The notes under the pieces were generated by a model. The model was not told the origin of the DNA and made no database searches. It was given only the letters and a program-made list of their open reading frames with translations. The position numbers and the translations under genes are program-made. Shown here piece by piece: positions 22,866 to 24,458 of a DNA stretch of 24,458 nt; the stretch's first letter is position 1, and every line of letters starts with the position of its first letter. The stretch is from DATGSF01 sp035302865 (GTDB lineage: Bacteria; Bacteroidota; Bacteroidia; Chitinophagales; Chitinophagaceae), in NCBI GenBank assembly GCA_035302865.1, contig DATGSF010000233.1:1-24458 (forward strand), read 5' to 3'.

Positions 22866-22905
22866 CAAACAAACAAACAAACAAACAAACAAACAAACAA
22901 ACAAA
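22866..22905 (-). repeat. tetranucleotide microsatellite, ten perfect TTTG copies
   Basis: Ten uninterrupted CAAA units on the plus strand (TTTG on the coding strand), 36 bases before the ATG at 22830. It lies between a possible -7 element (22927-22934) and the gene, so it would be in the 5' leader. Repeats of this kind change length by slipped-strand mispairing. Confidence 0.97.
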
Positions 22906-22926
22906 AATGGTTAAATTTTATATAAC

Positions 22927-22934
22927 CAAAGTTA
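22927..22934 (-). promoter_or_regulatory. possible -7 promoter element upstream of the TTTG repeat
   Basis: On the minus strand TAACTTTG (plus-strand CAAAGTTA) matches TAnnTTTG. A TTG at 22960-22958 is 23 bases further up, a long but possible spacing for the -33 box. Transcription would start near 22921, making the repeat part of the leader of the small Cys-protein operon. Confidence 0.45.
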
Positions 22935-22989
22935 AACTTATCTAAAATATTATATTTCAAGGCGAAAATCTCCATTCAACTTCCTTTCC

Positions 22990-24231
22990 TCACAACATCT
23001 CCTGAATTTCTCTTTCCAATTTCTCTTTTGCATCTTTTCCGCAACCATACATTATTTTATGTACTTTTCCTTCTTTATTGATCAAAATAGAACTCGGGAA
23101 AATACGAATTCCATATAATTGTTGAATATTAACACTCTTATATGTTGACACATATTGTGCATTTCTATATTCTAAAAAGTCTTGAACTTACTTAGCATTA
23201 TCTTGTACATTAATACCTATAATTGCAAATCCTTTAGAAGCATACATGCTGTCCAATTCCACTAAATCGGGTATGGATTTTACACAAGGATAACATCCTC
23301 TATACCAAAAGTCCAATAAAACAACTTTTCCTTTATAATCCTTTAAATCAATGGTTTCTCCATTAGATAATTCTGTTCTAAAAGCCAAAGCAGCCTCGCC
23401 TTCTTCCACATTGATTTTAGGGTCCTCCCTAGATCCTTCTTCCTCTTTCTTAATCTCTTCTACACCTTCTATATCCACTTCAAAATAAGAAATATCAAGA
23501 TTTTCATTATTAAATTCCAAATAATCCACAGTATAAAAATCATATTGCGTCATATCCTGAAAATCAATACTCAATTCATAAGCAATAGGAAGATAATCTG
23601 CCTTGCGGATATAATAGGTCATCCTCAAATTGTTACTATCTTCTATTTCTTCATAAAAATAAGTGATTTTATAGCAGGCTTCGTTTTTAATAAAATCTGT
23701 TTTTATAGTGACATAAGTTAAATTACTATCCTCTTTTATATTTGTGTATTGACCCTTAAAAGGTTTTTTTAGAAAATAATGATTAAAAACATAATTAAAC
23801 TGGCTATTTCCTTCGAATATTTTCTCGTCCCAAACATTCATATCAAAATAACTTTCAGTAGTTACAACAGCATTTGTACTTGTATCATAATAACTATATG
23901 AGGAATAGGAATAATTTTTATCATACTTTCTATTAAAAGACGCACTATTTTCTTGATTTTCATGCACTAGCTTTCCTTCCAAATAAAAATAAGGATAAGG
24001 ATCATAAATATCTGCAGGATTACGCATCATTACAACATTCGTAAGGGAGTGCATGGTATCTTCACTAGAAAAATACTTTTTGAAATACTCTATTTTATAT
24101 TCTAGATTTTCAATAGTATTTAAAGCTTTTTCCGTTTTCTGAAATACTTCCTTTATTTCCTTTTCTTCCTGCCCATAGCTCACAATAATACCAGAAAAAA
24201 GAAGTATAATACTTAAGATTTTCTTCATCAT
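22990..24231 (-). pseudogene. exported TlpA-type thioredoxin with N-terminal domain, broken by one in-frame TAA
   Basis: Starts at the ATG at 24231 with a signal peptide (ending IIVSYGQ). Residues about 25-255 are beta-rich and resemble the LolA-like domain often found before TlpA domains in Bacteroidota. Residues about 276-347 begin the thioredoxin fold: GKVVLLDFWYRGCYPCVKSI with Cys313 and Cys316. A TAA at 23188-23190 then stops translation at residue 347. The same frame goes on for 65 sensible codons (VQDFLEYRNAQY, then GIRIFPSSILINKEGKV with the cis-proline, then a final helix) to a TGA at 22990-22992. The full protein would be 413 residues. The shortened form lacks the cis-proline and the last strands and should not fold as a thioredoxin. 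A single change from AAA, GAA or CAA explains it. Confidence 0.8.
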
Positions 24232-24295
24232 AATCTTTTATTTTAAAGCAATATAATACATTTCAATTAAATTTTATAAAGTTATAGTTTACGGA

Positions 24296-24458
24296 TTAAG
24301 TATTCAAATCCCTTAAATATTTTTCTGCGATTTCCTTATATTCTTTTTTCAAAGGTATTTCCTTTATTTCTTTTAATTCATATTTCTCCCTTTGTAGTTT
24401 TAAGAAGTCTTTTAATTCCTCCGGCATAGGTCTATCCTTAATTTTTTGCACTTGCTCT
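24296..24458 (-). CDS. 3' end of an unknown gene
   Basis: Partial gene running off the window's right edge. The last 53 codons are visible, ending at a TAA at 24296-24298. The sequence is very rich in Lys and Glu (for example MPEELKDFLKLQREKYELKE and KKEYKEIAEKYLRDLNT) and probably helical. There is no motif to name a family. It lies 64 bases before the start of the broken TlpA-type gene, on the same strand, and may belong to the same locus. Confidence 0.5.
   Translation of the reverse strand, partial: EQVQKIKDRPMPEELKDFLKLQREKYELKEIKEIPLKKEYKEIAEKYLRDLNT

Noticed and set aside
22748..22975. A 75-codon open frame on the minus strand that crosses the TTTG repeat (repeating Cys-Leu-Phe-Val) and overlaps the small Cys-protein gene
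   Set aside because: Its sequence is low complexity from the repeat, it overlaps a gene with a clear signal peptide in another frame, and it contains a promoter-like element. A repeat-controlled ORF is conceivable but not supported.
19331..24231. Reassignment of a stop codon to explain the in-frame stops
   Set aside because: The internal stops include both TAA and TAG, and one gene also needs a frameshift repair. Intact genes in the window end normally at TAA with no coding beyond. Mutation or sequencing error is simpler.
1..24458. CRISPR arrays, insertion sequences, prophage genes, integrases or attachment sites beside tRNA-Glu
   Set aside because: I saw no spaced direct repeats, no transposase or integrase motifs, and no repeat of the tRNA 3' end elsewhere in the window.

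Overview
The window is AT-rich DNA from a member of the Bacteroidota. Three things point there. Several genes are preceded by the phylum's -7 promoter element TAnnTTTG rather than sigma-70 boxes, and Shine-Dalgarno sequences are largely absent. Many products are exported or lipoproteins. The protein families fit (TlpA-type thioredoxins, MauE/thioredoxin fusions, beta-helix lipoproteins, a long PurF relative, bacilliredoxin). I cannot assign a genus. No phage, IS element, CRISPR array or origin is visible.

Layout. Bases 1-203 are the 3' end of a gene with a basic tail, probably an RNA helicase. 273-755 encodes an RlpA-like lipoprotein and converges on an M28 aminopeptidase and a small membrane protein (837-2664, minus). 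2755-5375 is a plus-strand operon of beta-helix lipoprotein, TlpA-like thioredoxin and guanylate kinase. It is followed by an orphan lipoprotein, a MauE-thioredoxin membrane fusion, the HU DNA-binding protein and tRNA-Glu(TTC). On the minus strand, 7764-10750 holds an arginase-superfamily enzyme (formimidoylglutamase-like), an MBL-fold hydrolase and an AI-2E-family permease. A bacilliredoxin (10915-11328) converges on a complete seven-gene Mrp Na+/H+ antiporter operon, mrpABCDEFG (17165 down to 11413). 17379-19226 is a long PurF-family glutamine amidotransferase/phosphoribosyltransferase.

The accessory part is 19331-24458, all minus strand. Read in transcription order it holds: the 3' end of an unknown gene; a LolA-like/TlpA thioredoxin gene broken by one in-frame TAA; a leader carrying ten perfect TTTG repeats; a small secreted Cys-protein gene broken by one in-frame TAA; its intact paralogue; a secreted beta-propeller-like protein; a thioredoxin-like CxxC protein; and an outer-membrane beta-barrel gene with two nonsense codons and a one-base deletion. 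In each broken gene the reading frame beyond the lesion still encodes sensible protein, so the damage is recent, or is sequencing error. The gene mix (small secreted Cys-peptides, propeller, thioredoxins) resembles the NVEALA/six-bladed-propeller loci of Bacteroidales. It is the best candidate here for a poorly described system.

How the genes relate. The Mrp operon handles Na+/H+ exchange. The other blocks are short operons of two or three genes, several separated by strong symmetrical terminators at convergent ends. No stretch longer than 300 bases lacks a gene; the longest, 7484-7763, carries a terminator, the tRNA with its promoter, and a second terminator.
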